From Arthrinium phaeospermum (taxonomy: Eukaryota > Ascomycota > Sordariomycetes > Amphisphaeriales > Apiosporaceae): a stretch of DNA of 64,000 nt. The position numbers and the translations under genes were made by a program. How positions within the stretch are numbered: position 1 is the stretch's first letter; each line of letters opens with the position of its first letter. Below the pieces are notes generated by a model that had not been told where the DNA came from, did no database searches, and saw nothing but the letters and a program-made list of their open reading frames with translations. Where the stretch lies: NCBI GenBank assembly GCA_006503535.1, contig QYRS01000016.1, forward strand, positions 248,001 through 312,000, in the 5' to 3' direction. Below are positions 35,100 to 46,330 of the stretch, piece by piece.

Positions 35100-35247
35100 T
35101 CAGACCATTACCGGCATTGAGACAGCCAGCAGAGACATGATGGAGACGGTAAAAACAATACCAACAATGCCGAGAGCCATGAAAGTCACCACAGTGGCAC
35201 AGATCGAGAATATCGGCCCCAATCCGGGACCCATCAGTCTATCATTA
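35100..35247 (-). pseudogene. Hydrophobic C-terminal ORF fragment cut by a transposon
   Basis: On the minus strand an open frame comes out of the transposon edge and reads LMGPGLGPIFSI, CATVVTFMALGIVGIVFTV, SIMSLLAVSMPVMV and a stop at 35100-35102. It has one long or two short membrane-spanning stretches. If the element (35250-37235) and one TA are removed, the same frame stays open back across the right flank to about 37350 (CCFLLFVSLGSVYLEIHC is another hydrophobic run). There is no ATG in that extension, so the gene's beginning is missing or spliced. The family is not recognised. It could be chance open frame. Confidence 0.3.
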
Positions 35248-35249
35248 TA

Positions 35250-35320
35250 AGATCAACCCCCCTGCTGCGCACCACCCCTGCTATGCACCACCCATCACCA
35301 CTAAAAACACCGATTTCGGG
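35250..35320 (+). repeat. Left terminal inverted repeat
   Basis: It pairs with 37165-37235 in reverse orientation with about 85% identity by eye. Confidence 0.68.
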
Positions 35321-37164
35321 CCTTTCGTATTAAATCGAATAAAAATCGTAAAAATAAAAGAAAAGTGTTTTTAAAAATGTTTTTTAAATTTATCGATAAA
35401 TATTATTTAAAATAAAATTAAAAAATTATTTAAAGTAGAGAAATTAACGTTTAAAGTTTAAAAATTTCGAATATATATAAATATTAAGAAAAAGAAATTA
35501 TAAATATTATATTAAATATTAATAAGTATTTATTTAAATTTTTTTTTTAATATATATTATATATAATTAATATAAATAATAAGGAATAAATAAATAATAA
35601 TATTAATAGTAATTTTATATTAAAATAAATAGGTATTTTAAATAGTAAAATTAAAAAAAATTAAGTTTTTAATAATAATAAATAATAAATTTTAAGCCCC
35701 TTTTTCGCTATAACCTTTAATTATAGTTATTTATTATCCCTTATAATATAAAGTTTAAAGTAAATTCGAAACTTATAATAATATTATATTTAATTATTAA
35801 AAAAAAAATTACTCGTTTATATTATAAATTTAAAATTTATTAAAGATTATTTATATTAAATAATAAAATTTTTAAAATTAACGTATATAAATATCGGTTT
35901 TATATAAATTTTTAAAAAAAGCTTTTAAAAATAAATATAAATTCTCGCGATAAACGTTTTTTAAAATTTATAATTTATTTCTTTTTTTATCGTATATATA
36001 TATATATATTATTTATTATTTAATTTTAATTCTTTATAAATTATTAATATATATAATTATTTAAATTTTAATACTTATTTATAAATATTATAATAAATAT
36101 TAATATTAATAACGATACTATATCGTACGCGCCTATAAAAAGCGCCTTTAATAATTTTAAAAAAATTACTTTATTAATTATACGTTATAACGCTTTAAAA
36201 CCGAAATATTTTATTAAATTTATTAATTAATTAAAATTAATATATCTCGATATCGTTAAAATTATTAATAATATAATATTTCGAAAATCAAAATAAAAAA
36301 TAGCTTTATATTTATATTTTTTTTTATTACTTAATAAAAAATAAAAGCGAAAAAAGGAAATTAAAAAAAACAACGATCGATTATTTCGCAACTTTAATAA
36401 CGAATATCGCGTTTTTATAAAGTTAAAAAAAAATTATACGAATATAAAGTAAAAAGCCGCGTTAATTTTTAATCGTTATTTAAAAATTCGTCGAAACGAA
36501 ATAACGAAATAAATAACGCCGAAGCGTTAATAAACGAGAAATAAAGCGAAATTAATAAATAATCCTTTAATAATAAATATATTATTATCGATTTATTATT
36601 AATTAGTTATTATATAATTAATTAATTTATATACTTACTTAATTTAATTTATCGTATAAAAAATAATAGGTTTTATATAAATTTTTTTTTTAATATAATT
36701 AATAAATTAACGTTCTCCGTAAAATAATATTAATAAGTATTAAAATTTAAAAAATAATTTTTATTTCTCTTTTTACGGCGGATTTAAATTTTTAATCGAA
36801 TTTCTTTTAAAAAAATTATTTTAAAAGATATTTAAGAAAATCGATACTTCTCCACTTATTTTCTTAGGGGAAAACTTTAAGCTTTAAAATAAAAATATTC
36901 CCGTTAAATTAAAGTTTCGAAGTTTAAAATTTTATTAAATTCGATTTTTTCGAGTTTTTCTACGATTTTTAGTTTTAAATTATAATATAAATTTATAGAA
37001 ATAAAAAATATCGATTTTCTTAAAGAAAACTTTAAAATTAATTTTAAAGTGGATCTTAATTTTTTAAAATTTTATAAAACCTCGTACGTTAATCTCCTAA
37101 TTTTATAGTATATTTTAAATATTTTTACTTTTTTATTTATATATAAAGTTGTTAAGATATATGT

Positions 37165-37235
37165 GGTTGAAATCGGGCGTTTTTGGTGGTGAGGCTGGTG
37201 CGTTGCAGGGGTGGTGCGTAGGGGGGGGTTGATCT
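37165..37235 (-). repeat. Right terminal inverted repeat
   Basis: The reverse-complement partner of 35250-35320. It lies only 97 nt before the start codon of the deaminase-like gene, so the transposon end forms part of that gene's upstream region. Confidence 0.68.
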
Positions 37236-37331
37236 TACAGGAAGCTCCATCTTCTACAATGTATCTCCAAATACACTGACCCCAGGGAAACGAACAGCAA
37301 GAAGCAACAAGATACACCTGACCCGCAACGA

Positions 37332-38425
37332 ATGAAGCGATCATTTCTTGATCAACTCGCCTACTTGTGCGATGGCAGCAAAGACGGCAGCACCGTCACC
37401 GCAACTATGCTTCAGACACGTAAGAAAGAGGGCCACGCCCTCTGGGTTGCGGCCAACGAAGGTGTGAAGCCCGCAGTCCAAAAGTTTCTGGACTGTATCG
37501 TTATGCCAGGTTTAAAGGGTATCAGGAAAGACACTCGCAAGGACATCGAGAAGGATTTTCTTCGCAAATCAACTGCGCTCGCGTCAGACCGTATGGAGTT
37601 CTACAAGGAAAAGCTTCTCCATTATGCGGAGGAATGTCTCAAACAGCTGACACAGGGCGGCAGGCCCAGAACCAACTGTAAGCAAATCATTCCTCTATTC
37701 ATAAACTTCGGATGGTTTCTGTATGTAATTAATTAAGTTCGAACACCCTTTCAGCCCCAGGCCTGATACACTGGATCCAAGATCTGAGAAAGTACATCGA
37801 TTACACTTTCCATGATACACTTTTCATAATATGCTACGAAGCTAGGGGAGAGAACGGCCAGCAGACCCTCATTGCCGCTCAGAGTGCACCCGGGAATAGG
37901 TGCTTTGAGGACCTGGCCCACTATATTGGTCGGCTTGGCGCACACGTCTTCGCTGTCAAGACCATCGTCAATACTGCTCTGAAGCTCCCCAACATAATCA
38001 AGGCTATCCGCGAGGTGAAGTATGAGGACTGCCCTGCACCCCGGACGGTAAAACTCGACTTGGGATCCAATGGACCATACGAAATGGTGAAAGGAATACT
38101 GGACAGGAAGAATCTGCATCGCTTGGAGATGTCTCAGATTCTCCAAGACTTTGTAAAACTCGACTTGGAGCGAGATATCACGGGAGTGTACCGCTCGGCA
38201 AACATCACCAGTATTCCGATCAAGACTTTCGTACATGCCGAGTTACAACTCTGTGATCTCGCCAACCGCAAGGGCATGCAATTTCTGGACAACGATCGCT
38301 ACGTCGGCTGCAGCAAGCCAGCCTGCTATTTCTGCCACAGATACATGAACAGCCACCCGACCAAGAAATTCGTGGAGCCGCTGAGCCATAACAAGGTGCT
38401 CCTCCACTGCCGACCCCAGGTTTGA
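37332..38425 (+). CDS. OTT_1508-like nucleic-acid-deaminase family protein
   Basis: Two exons, 37332-37677 and 37755-38425, with a 77-nt intron (GTAAGC...TTTCAG). They join in frame to 338 aa. The N-terminal half is helical with many charged residues. The C-terminal part carries the zinc-deaminase signature: FVHAELQL (His-Ala-Glu, with the proton-shuttle Glu) and GCSKPACYFCHRY (Pro-Ala-Cys-X2-Cys). FLDNDRYVGCSKPACYFC and SHNKVLLH are the conserved surroundings in the fungal OTT_1508-like branch of the cytidine-deaminase superfamily. The substrate is unknown for this branch; nucleic acid or nucleotide is a family-based guess. After PQV the frame stops at 38425, but the next frame continues with FDVQGKGAEVLKDTQYNMEW to a stop at 38603, as if one base were lost near 38418. 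Its upstream DNA is a transposon terminal repeat. Confidence 0.78.
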
Positions 38426-39663
38426 TGTACAAGGAAAAGGGGCGGAGGTCTTGAAGGATACCCAATACAACATGGAGTGGAAGGTGGAGCAGGACATACT
38501 AGAGGCCCTCGGCTCTTCCAACCCTTCCATCCCATTTCAGCACTGTTCGTCCGATGGTGGGGATCGCGCTCCCAGCGTCACCACGACCCTATTCAGTCGA
38601 TAAGAGATGGCCATGATCACGATACACAACAGTACCGCTTGACAATCTGCTCAAGGCCAATTTTGAGGATAATAGGAAGGTCAGTCTGTTTTTAGTGTCA
38701 ATCTACAATTAATTATATACCAGTGGAATATTAAATAAGTAAATTTGTTGTTCCTAGGTCAGTACATCCGCTGAGCCTTCTTAGATTTAAGCGTAACAAG
38801 AACCCCGATGTCCGACGCTCCAGAACCCAGAACCCCGAAAGCCTAAAACCTTTATACTTTCATACCCGCAGCTCCGATACTTGTACCCAGAACCCCGCGC
38901 TCCGACACTAGTATTCTCGAGTGCAGCAGTTGTACCAGCAACTCCGACGGCCCCATACCCGGAACCCCGAGCACGACCCAGAGCTCCGAATGGTCAAGCC
39001 CTATTGTAGTGAAAGGGCCAGAGTAAAAGATGTGATAATCACTGCAATTTGTTTCTCAAACAGATGATAGGCTGACGACCTATGTTCAAGATGTACTGGG
39101 CCTCCTGGGTGGAGACGAGGCAGCGTGGAAGAAATAATCCGGCTGGATGTTCCTCCTACCCAAAATGTGAGTTATTCAATAGCAGAGCACGTCTTACATA
39201 CTCTCCGTCAGGAAACAATCGTACACAGAGTCGTTCATCTTACACACTAATCTTAGTTGAAGGGCTGCATAAGCAAGGAGTTCACTCTTGAATGTCAAGA
39301 TGACTACATCGTATGCAGTGTCATGACATCTAATTGGAGTACTGAAACATTCGAGTTAAGTCCAATTAGCAACATTGAATCACCCTACACATAATCACTG
39401 GCAACAAAGAACACAAAAAGACGTTGCAAGATGCATTACTTCCATTTCAGTATTGTGAAGTGATTGGGCCTATGCCAGAAGGATTATCACAACCTATTTA
39501 CAGTGTATGAAAAGGTGCCGTTCAACATGCTATTGCAAGTGGCATCATCCGTGCTGTAGAAAATGAAGACGCATGACATGAATGTGACCCTTGTACGAGT
39601 TTCCCAATTTGAGGAAACGGGCACCATAAACCGCCAGAAAGAAACCTCATCTCCGACGCCAAT
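38426..39663. other. Intergenic with degenerate repeat; possible deaminase tail
   Basis: 38426-38603 may be a frame-shifted C-terminus of the deaminase gene. 38805-38990 holds a degenerate repeat. The rest, to 39663, has no supported gene. Confidence 0.45.
38805..38990 (+). repeat. Degenerate tandem repeat (ACCCAGAACCCCG / AGCTCCGA)
   Basis: Two short words alternate several times over about 185 bp: variants of TACCCAGAACCCCG (38829, 38903, 38977 regions and others) and of GCTCCGA. The spacing is irregular (about 30-60 bp), with no perfect copy. It is decayed minisatellite-like sequence without a reading frame I trust. Confidence 0.5.
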
Positions 39664-40854
39664 CTACTCCAAGAAGGGGCCGTTGGGGGTGGCCTTACCA
39701 CCCTCCTCGTAGTACGTCGCCGCGACGTAAGCCTGCTTGGAGTAAGTCGTATCGACACCGAAGCTGAGCCAAGCCAGCACGCCGTCCTCAAGCTTGTCGC
39801 CCAGCTGGACGTACTGCATGAGGGGGTCGCTGGTGGCGAGGCCCTGCATCAGCAGGAAGTCCTGGGCGTTCTTGGTCCAGCCGGCCTGGTTGGAGGCGTA
39901 GGGCTCGATGGTCTCGACGCTGTCGAGCAGGTCCTGGTCGAAGTACATCTGGCCCAGGTGGGTGACGGTGGCGTCGGCGATGGTCTGGTTGGCGCGCTCC
40001 TGCGTCGTCGTGGGGTGCACGGCCACGTGCACGTGGTGGGTGCGGCCCTCGTAGTGGCCCGGGAACAGCGACTGGAACTGCACCGCGCCGTCGGCGTCGG
40101 TCTTCTGGAAGCCGCGCAGGAAGGTGTTGTTCAGGTTCTCCGGGGCGGGCTTGAAGGCGGCGCCAGTAGCGACTCCAGAGTAGACACCAGTGGCGTTGCA
40201 AGCTGGGAAGGAAGTAATGTCAGCAATTAAGAACTGGTGACAGCCCTAAGTGCTAGCATTGGATGGAAACTTACACCAAATCTCAACCCAAACGTCGGTG
40301 ACAGGCTCGCAGGTAGCAACGTCGAGAACGTCAATATCAATCCAGAGGGGAACGCCGTCTTGCTTCTCGGTCACATCCTTGCGGACGAACTCGCCAGCGA
40401 CATCTGCCGAGTTGTTTATTAGCCTGTGAACCTTGCGCCCCACATCGCACATGCATGCTTGCAGTATCGATCCAGATTAGCTAGTTGACTTACAGTAAGG
40501 ACCCTCAGTGACCTCAGGACTAAGTACGCAAGAGCGGTTGACGGCGAAGACATCGTGAAGAGGGGTGTTCTGGTCGAAGTTCTCGGTGGAGAGGTGAGTC
40601 TTGTTGATGTCGCTGGGGGCGCGCTGGATGATGCCGCGCTGGGCGTTCTCGGCGGCAAGGGCCTGGCGGCGCAGGACGCTGCGCTTGTCGTGGCCGCGGG
40701 CGCGCAGCTGGGCGGAACAATGGTTCAGGTCGGTGCGCTTGGCGTTCTCGAGGAAGGTGCGGCGGGCGAGCGCCTCCTCGCGCACATCGTGGCCGGGGTG
40801 GGCGAGGGCCTGGACGGCGGCCAGGACGCTCAAGAGGGCGTTGGTGAAGTGCAT
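39664..40854 (-). CDS. Secreted intradiol ring-cleavage dioxygenase
   Basis: Three exons, 40854-40494, 40403-40275 and 40202-39664, with GT-AG introns of 90 and 72 nt. They join in frame to 342 aa. The start is at MHFTNALLSVLAAVQALAHP, a signal peptide; in-frame residues upstream are not signal-like. Splicing creates EGPYYVAGE and EIWSCNATGVYSGV, both family hallmarks. Iron(III) ligands are expected from Tyr in GVYSGV, Tyr in FPGHYEGRT, and two His in THHVHVAVH. Such enzymes open catechol-type rings between the hydroxyls. This extracellular fungal branch has an N-terminal extension and is thought to act on plant- or lignin-derived phenolics. The substrate is not shown by sequence. No ring-degradation partners adjoin. 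Confidence 0.9.
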
Positions 40855-42457
40855 CGTGTTGGTTCGTGTGTGACGAAAGAACGATGGAAGGTGTCGGGGA
40901 TTTGTTGTATCAAGGTTTTCGGGAAGAGAGAGCGGTGGAGTTGGGAAAGTTATGAGATGTTGAGTAGTGGTTTCCAAACTTGTGGTTGCAGAGTGAAGTT
41001 ATCCTGGCATTGCCGGCAGAAGTACTTTTTATATGAAAAAATAGATTGCCTAGGCTATATGGCGTACTTGCCTTAACATTGAATGCAAGAGAATACATCC
41101 GGCAATTGCTGTACCTTGGCATTGCGAAGATCAATAATTAATTCACCCCTCCGTCACGAGCCCGTTACATTCACTGGCCATTGCCCCCTTCCGTTCAAAT
41201 TGTGCTTCAGGTGTTGCTCCCGTCGCTGTAGGGATACCACTTATTCATTCCCTGGGGTCCCCATTCACTTCTTGCATTACGCCAAAGGGATATTCAAGAA
41301 TTGCAAATATATCTAGTAGGGATTCCGATGACAGCTTAAATCTAATACGTGGAAGCAAACATCATGGTGAATCGGTCGCATTTGAGAGAGTTGGGCGCAG
41401 AGACCTTTCACATAACAGAAAATGGTATCGGCTCATCTGCCGGTCTGTTTGTGCCAAAGATTTGGATTGGGCCACTCAAAACTCCATATTGCCAGGGACC
41501 TCTTTAAGAAGAGGGATGCGCGTGCATTTATATCCCATCCAATCATCGAGGATCGTCCCCAGGGACCTGTCTCTCCGTAGCCCTACCTCAATCCATGCTG
41601 GACGGACACCTACTACATGGGGTTGATCCTAGTTGAAGTGGCGATCTACAATGCATTTTTAATTACTTCATGCGGCATACCAAGATGGTAGATCTTGTGT
41701 ACCCCTCTTTTACCCCTGCCCTGTCCAGAAGGTGGTCTTTTACCCGAACCTAAAAGACCCCATAGCAGAGCAGCCTGAATTCTGTCACGGATTGACCTCA
41801 AGAAAGGAAAGGTCGGCCAAATCAAAGGCAAGAGGTTCAGTGCAGCGACACGTTGGTAACTAGATGTATGGATCACAACATATATGTAAGGAAGTGTTTG
41901 AAACAGAGCATCACCTAAATTATATTATTTGTTCTCCCTCGCATTGATTGTCAGGGCAGTGGATTACTCAACTGATTGGCCTGGAATCCAGAGTCACATG
42001 ACCATGGATGACTTCCTATCACCGCCGTGGTGTTGAGATGGAACTAATAACAGTTTGACTCATAGTCCGTTTGTGATAGTGCCGAATAAAGCTATTGGTC
42101 TCTCTGGTTCTTCCCGTCGGCATTATGCACCTCACAGTGGCGGTCTGTCTTGATGGATAACCCACGGACGATTTCGTGGAATCTTCCCACGCGATGGTGG
42201 CTTGCCACTGTTCTATTCCCAATGCAGATGCCAGTCAGCTGACTGCTGGTACCAGCTTACTTAGGCCTCAGGCACGCACGCAGGGCTGCGTCGTCAATGG
42301 CATCGGACGCATCATGAAGCGGGGTAACAGCCTCGCTTACTTTCCACCATCATCACATCCGAAACCATCTGTCCGTCCAGAAGGACCTAAGAATCCAACA
42401 ACCTTCGCAGCTCGACCAGAGTCTCTGGAAACAGGAAAGAGCCGTATAAGACTGAAC
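40855..42457. other. Intergenic, nothing recognised
   Basis: Divergent promoter space between the dioxygenase and the HET-domain gene. The HET frame is open back to about 42176 with in-frame ATGs at 42194 and 42314, so its start could lie there. No repeat or RNA gene seen. Confidence 0.45.
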
Positions 42458-44879
42458 ATGGGACAAGATCGGTCGCCAAGCCAGGACGCGGGAGATAATG
42501 TGGACCAATCGTCACGCAGTCAGCAGACGCCTCATTTCGCAACTCTGCCGCTTGAATATGAGGGTCTGGACCAATATGTATACCGACCTTTGGATACATC
42601 GAAGAACGAGATACGTCTGGTGACTGTACTTCCTGGAGAACACGATAGTCCTATTCAGGTCACATTACAGCACGTTGACCTCAACCCTCTGCCTCCGCAA
42701 ACGTCCCCGCCTGTCATGAGCCTCAAAGATGTACGATCAACCTTGCCTGAAGGCTGGTTCGCAAACCAGACCTTGCAAGGTCGAATCATGTTCACTGACC
42801 CAGATGGAATGACTACCTGGTCACATCCAGACTCTCAAATCAGTCAGGCTGCATACGACATTACGATGCAACCAAGTTCATCGAAAGGAAATACCCCAGA
42901 CTATGAAGCGTTGTCATATGCCTGGGGCTCATTAAGTTTGAATGCAATCGTTGTTGCATATGACAGCTATGAAAGATCGGTCACACCACACTCTGTATCC
43001 ACTACTCGGTCCAAGAGTCGAAAGTTACACATTGGCGAAAATCTTCACCAAGCGCTTCTAGACCTTCGAAAACCCGATGAGCCTCGCGTCATGTGGATAG
43101 ATGCACTGTGCATCAACCAAGACGATGTTGAGGAGCGGGAGCATCAAGTTAAAGAAATGGCTCAAATCTATAGCTGCGCCCGCAAAGTGGTAGCCTGGAT
43201 TGGGCCTGAATATGATGATGCTGCAAAAGCGTTGCAGGGGTTGGCCCATATAGGGGATCAAATCGAGCTCCTAGATGACAATTTTATTGCTCCTAGCCCA
43301 GGCGCCTCAGAACCTTCATGGCGCCAACCACAGGTCTCGCTGCCATTTGATGACGGCTTCTGGGCCGCAGTCACCAGTCTGGTCGATAGACAATGGTTCT
43401 GGCGTCTGTGGGTGGTGCAAGAGATCCACATGGGAAACCTCAACTCTTCACTGAAATGTGGTGCTCACGAGGTGACTTGGTTGCAGTTCCGGCATGCAAT
43501 TATTTGCCTTGCTAATCAACAAACACAATTTTTAGAAAGATCACAAATAATGGGCTTGCGCGGGATGTGCATGAGAACTACCGGGAGAGGCTTTGAAGCC
43601 CGACTCCAAGTACTTGGCACCCAGAATCACTGCTCCGATCCCAGGGATATCATCTATGGACTCATTAGCCTTGCACCGCCTGAGCTTCAAGAAACGATAC
43701 GCGTTGACTACAAGGCTGACGTAAAGTCAGTTTATAGGAACTTTTTTACCACATACACTGGCTTACAGCTTAGAAGCGACCTCCTGATGTTTAGCAAGGG
43801 ATCCACAACAACAGGCGAGAACACATCTCAACTTTGGCCAAGTTGGATTCCTGACTGGCGGGAACGGAGGGACACCATGAGATTTGAAAATACACCAATC
43901 ACAAGCGCGGCTGGGCAATCTTGTGCAGAGATGACATTGGATCCTGAGTCTGATGATCAGCTACGTGTCCAAGGCGTCATCGTTGATGTCATCTCTTCAA
44001 TACAAATTGAGGACTGTGGGGACCTGCGCACAGTGATACAAAGGCTCAAGGAGATAGAAGATCAAAGAGCCGCAGAGCCAACTGCACATGATGGCGATGG
44101 CGTTTTCGTTGGATTGGCTGGAGAGTATATTGAATCTCGTATCGAAGCGGTTCATCAAGGCGTTACGTGCGATCGGATTTATTATCCCTCCCTTACCTTC
44201 GCAGGGCCTTCCCCGATCCAGTTTCGACAGGAAGTCCTACAGAACCCAAGCTTCTCGTTGGACTCTGAGGAGACCCCCCACCCATGGGGGGCTGAGTATC
44301 AAAGTTCGCTCGAGTGCTGGTTGCCAGGACTCAAACTGTTTGTTACGGGGAAAGGCCGCGCTGCTAGTTGTTACTACAAGATACAACTAGGCGAGTGATT
44401 GGCCCCGATTACTGTGCTACGTGCGCTGAACTAACGAAACTGGACTAGGCGACTATCTGTTTGTTTCTCTTGGCTGTTCCGCTCCGATGGTCGTTCGTCG
44501 TCAGAGTGACACAGAGCACATCTATCGGGTAGTAGGCCCCGTTTATGTTAGTGGCCTCATGGACGGGGAGGCTCTGCTTGGGGAACTACCAGATGACTGG
44601 CGCATCTTTTATGACTTTAGTCATGAGTTTGCGGAGGAGGGAGTTGTCTACAAGAACTTGGAGACAAATTCTTTATTGAAAACAGACCCTCGACTGGAAC
44701 GTATACCACTTCCGAGAGAGTGGGAGCCGGTGGCGTGGACCCGGAAGGATATCGATCCCTTTGTTTGCTGTCGATTTAGAAACAATGTTACAGGGGAACT
44801 GATCAACTACGACCCGAGGATGACAGGCAAGGCCCTCAAAGAGCGGGGTGTTGACATCCAGGAGATCACCCTGGTCTAG
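42458..44879 (+). CDS. HET-domain protein with an embedded WW-like segment
   Basis: A heterokaryon-incompatibility-type protein. HET proteins trigger cell death when fungal cells of unlike type fuse; the allelic trigger here is unknown. Exons are 42458-44390 and 44449-44879. The intron begins with GC, not GT (AG|GCGAGT...CTAACG...CTAG). Only this splice gives the conserved GDYLFVSLGCSAP joined to GLMDGEAL, and the total stays in frame (about 787 aa from this start). HET motifs in order: YRPLDTSKNEIRLVTV, YEALSYAWG, MWIDALCINQDD with EREHQVKEMAQIYS, and RLWVVQEI. At 42743-42832, between the first HET strand and ALSYAWG, lies LPEGWFANQTLQGRIMFTD and MTTWSHPD, a WW-domain pattern (Trp...Trp-X2-Pro). 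The start at 42458 (AACATGG) has the best context; 42194 is possible. No NTPase or repeat domain follows. Confidence 0.87.
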
Positions 44880-45577
44880 TAGTGGAACGGACGAAGGCAA
44901 TGAGTGGGAGCAAAGAGAACAGTGTCAATGGGCTCTGTCCACTTTGCTTCCTTCGATTTGCCCTGGATCTGGCGACACCAATTCTCTCTTATGTCAAAGA
45001 TGCAGCGCGCAGGCGCCATAGCTTAGCCTGGAACCCAACGAGATCAGGATTGTACTCCTATTGGAGAAGACTGGGACGTGTGGGAGGTGCGCCATGTGAC
45101 TGTGTGGCTTTGGGATAACGTATCAAGATACGTGACTGTGGAGTTGGTGTCTTGCTTTTCTGCTTTATAGTCAAATTCCTTTATCGAATAGAAGTGTGTT
45201 TACATCATAATCCTGTCAGTGTTATTCTTCCAGCTGGTATCGAATTCAGGAGATCCCAAGCATATGGCAACAGCGTTGAAAGCATCGAGTCAGTACCGGT
45301 GCTGGATGGGGGTTGAGTTTGAAAAAGCAAGGGGCGCAGCACCCGACAGGATGGTTCCTAGTGGGGTTCGTAACGATGTTGGCCGTGCCGCCCAGCCACT
45401 TGGGTCGCAACCAACAGCTTCATTGTGGGTTGGACGTCTTCGCCTCTGTTCCGATCGTCAATTGGACTAATATTTAAATTTCGTTTCTTTGACTTTAGTT
45501 GTCTTCATCATTCCATGCTTTCCAATCTTCTACCATCCATACACAAGTACTGTATCACAGACCCGATACTAGCAAAC
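44880..45577. other. Intergenic, nothing recognised
   Basis: 3' flank of the HET gene and promoter of the hemerythrin-like gene. Short frames only. Confidence 0.5.
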
Positions 45578-46330
45578 ATGGCTCCCATCTACACAGACTC
45601 GCCGCTACCCTTGATCCCCACTCCCAAGTTCCAAACCGGCAAAGACGACCCCTTCACCACCGAGGCCTCACACATGGCCCTGAGCCACAACGTCTTCATC
45701 CGCGGCTTCAACTCCATCTACCAGCAAGCCCCGCGCCTGGAGCTGGCCGCGGATAAGGCCAGTTTCGTCGGCTACTGCCTCGCCTGGGTCGACTGCGTCG
45801 TCACCCACCACCACTACGAGGAGACCGAGCTCTTCCCTAACATTGACAAGGCCGCCGGCCAGAAGGGCCTCATGGACGACGCCGTCCACGAGCACGAGGC
45901 CTTTTACGGAGGTATGGATCGTATGAAGGCGTACCTACAGTCCACGGGCCAGGACATCTCGAGCACCGAGCTACTGGCTATCATGGACTCTTTCAAGGAC
46001 CCCCTGCATAGTCATCTCAAGTCAGAGCCCCCCGCCATCGTGGCCTTGGCCAAGTACAGCACTGCTGAGAGGCCGATTGACATTCTCGGCATCGCCAAGA
46101 CGGCGGGCAAGAAGCAAGTCAATCTCGGCTTCCTGTTCAATACGCTTCCCGTCTTCTTCCTCAACATGGAGACCGCCACGTTCGAGGGGGGCATGTGGCA
46201 CGAGGTGTTCCCGCCTCTCAAAGGGTTCACTAGAACTATCATGTTGAGGCTGGTGCCCATGTGGCAGTCCGCTCGGTGGCGTTTTGTCAGTTGCACACAT
46301 GAAGGCCAGGTGAAATCATTGGCAGTTTAA
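45578..46330 (+). CDS. Hemerythrin-like (HHE) domain protein
   Basis: A single exon, 250 aa from MAPIYTDSPLPL; an upstream in-frame ATG would add 51 residues that look like leader. A four-helix bundle with metal-binding His/Glu: ALSHNVFIRG (His), THHHYEETELFP (His and Glu), HEHEAFYGGM (His pair and Glu) and LHSHLKSEPPAI (His and Glu). In the family these hold a di-iron or other metal centre for O2, NO or iron handling. The C-terminal 75 residues (VNLGFLFNTLPVFFLNMET to the end) form the extra fungal extension common in this group. The role in the cell is unknown. It is the first of three plus-strand genes with metal or oxygenase folds. Confidence 0.83.
   Translation: MAPIYTDSPLPLIPTPKFQTGKDDPFTTEASHMALSHNVFIRGFNSIYQQAPRLELAADKASFVGYCLAWVDCVVTHHHYEETELFPNIDKAAGQKGLMDDAVHEHEAFYGGMDRMKAYLQSTGQDISSTELLAIMDSFKDPLHSHLKSEPPAIVALAKYSTAERPIDILGIAKTAGKKQVNLGFLFNTLPVFFLNMETATFEGGMWHEVFPPLKGFTRTIMLRLVPMWQSARWRFVSCTHEGQVKSLAV

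Larger units (their letters stand above)
35250..37235. mobile_element. 2-kb TIR DNA transposon remnant with TA target site (RIP-mutated)
   Basis: The ends are inverted copies. The left end (35250 onward) reads AGATCAACCCCCCTG, CGCACCACCCCTGC, GCACCA, then ACTAAAAACACCGATTTC. The reverse complement of the right end gives AGATCAACCCCCCC, CGCACCACCCCTGC, GCACCA, then ACCAAAAACGCCCGATTTC. The repeat is about 70 bp and has an internal GCACCACCC subrepeat. Flanking TA dinucleotides lie at 35248-35249 and 37236-37237. Its 1986-bp length is close to Fot1/pogo elements (about 1.9 kb), which also duplicate TA. The interior is AT-rich and unreadable. Its ends differ from those of the element at 29676, so it is a different family. 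Confidence 0.72.

Noticed and set aside
38805..38990. CRISPR-like array
   Set aside because: Units are imperfect and unevenly spaced, and the sequence is eukaryotic.
42176..42457. Upstream extension of the HET protein
   Set aside because: The frame opens at GTG, not ATG; in-frame ATGs exist at 42194 and 42314, but the added residues show no HET-like conservation, so 42458 is preferred.
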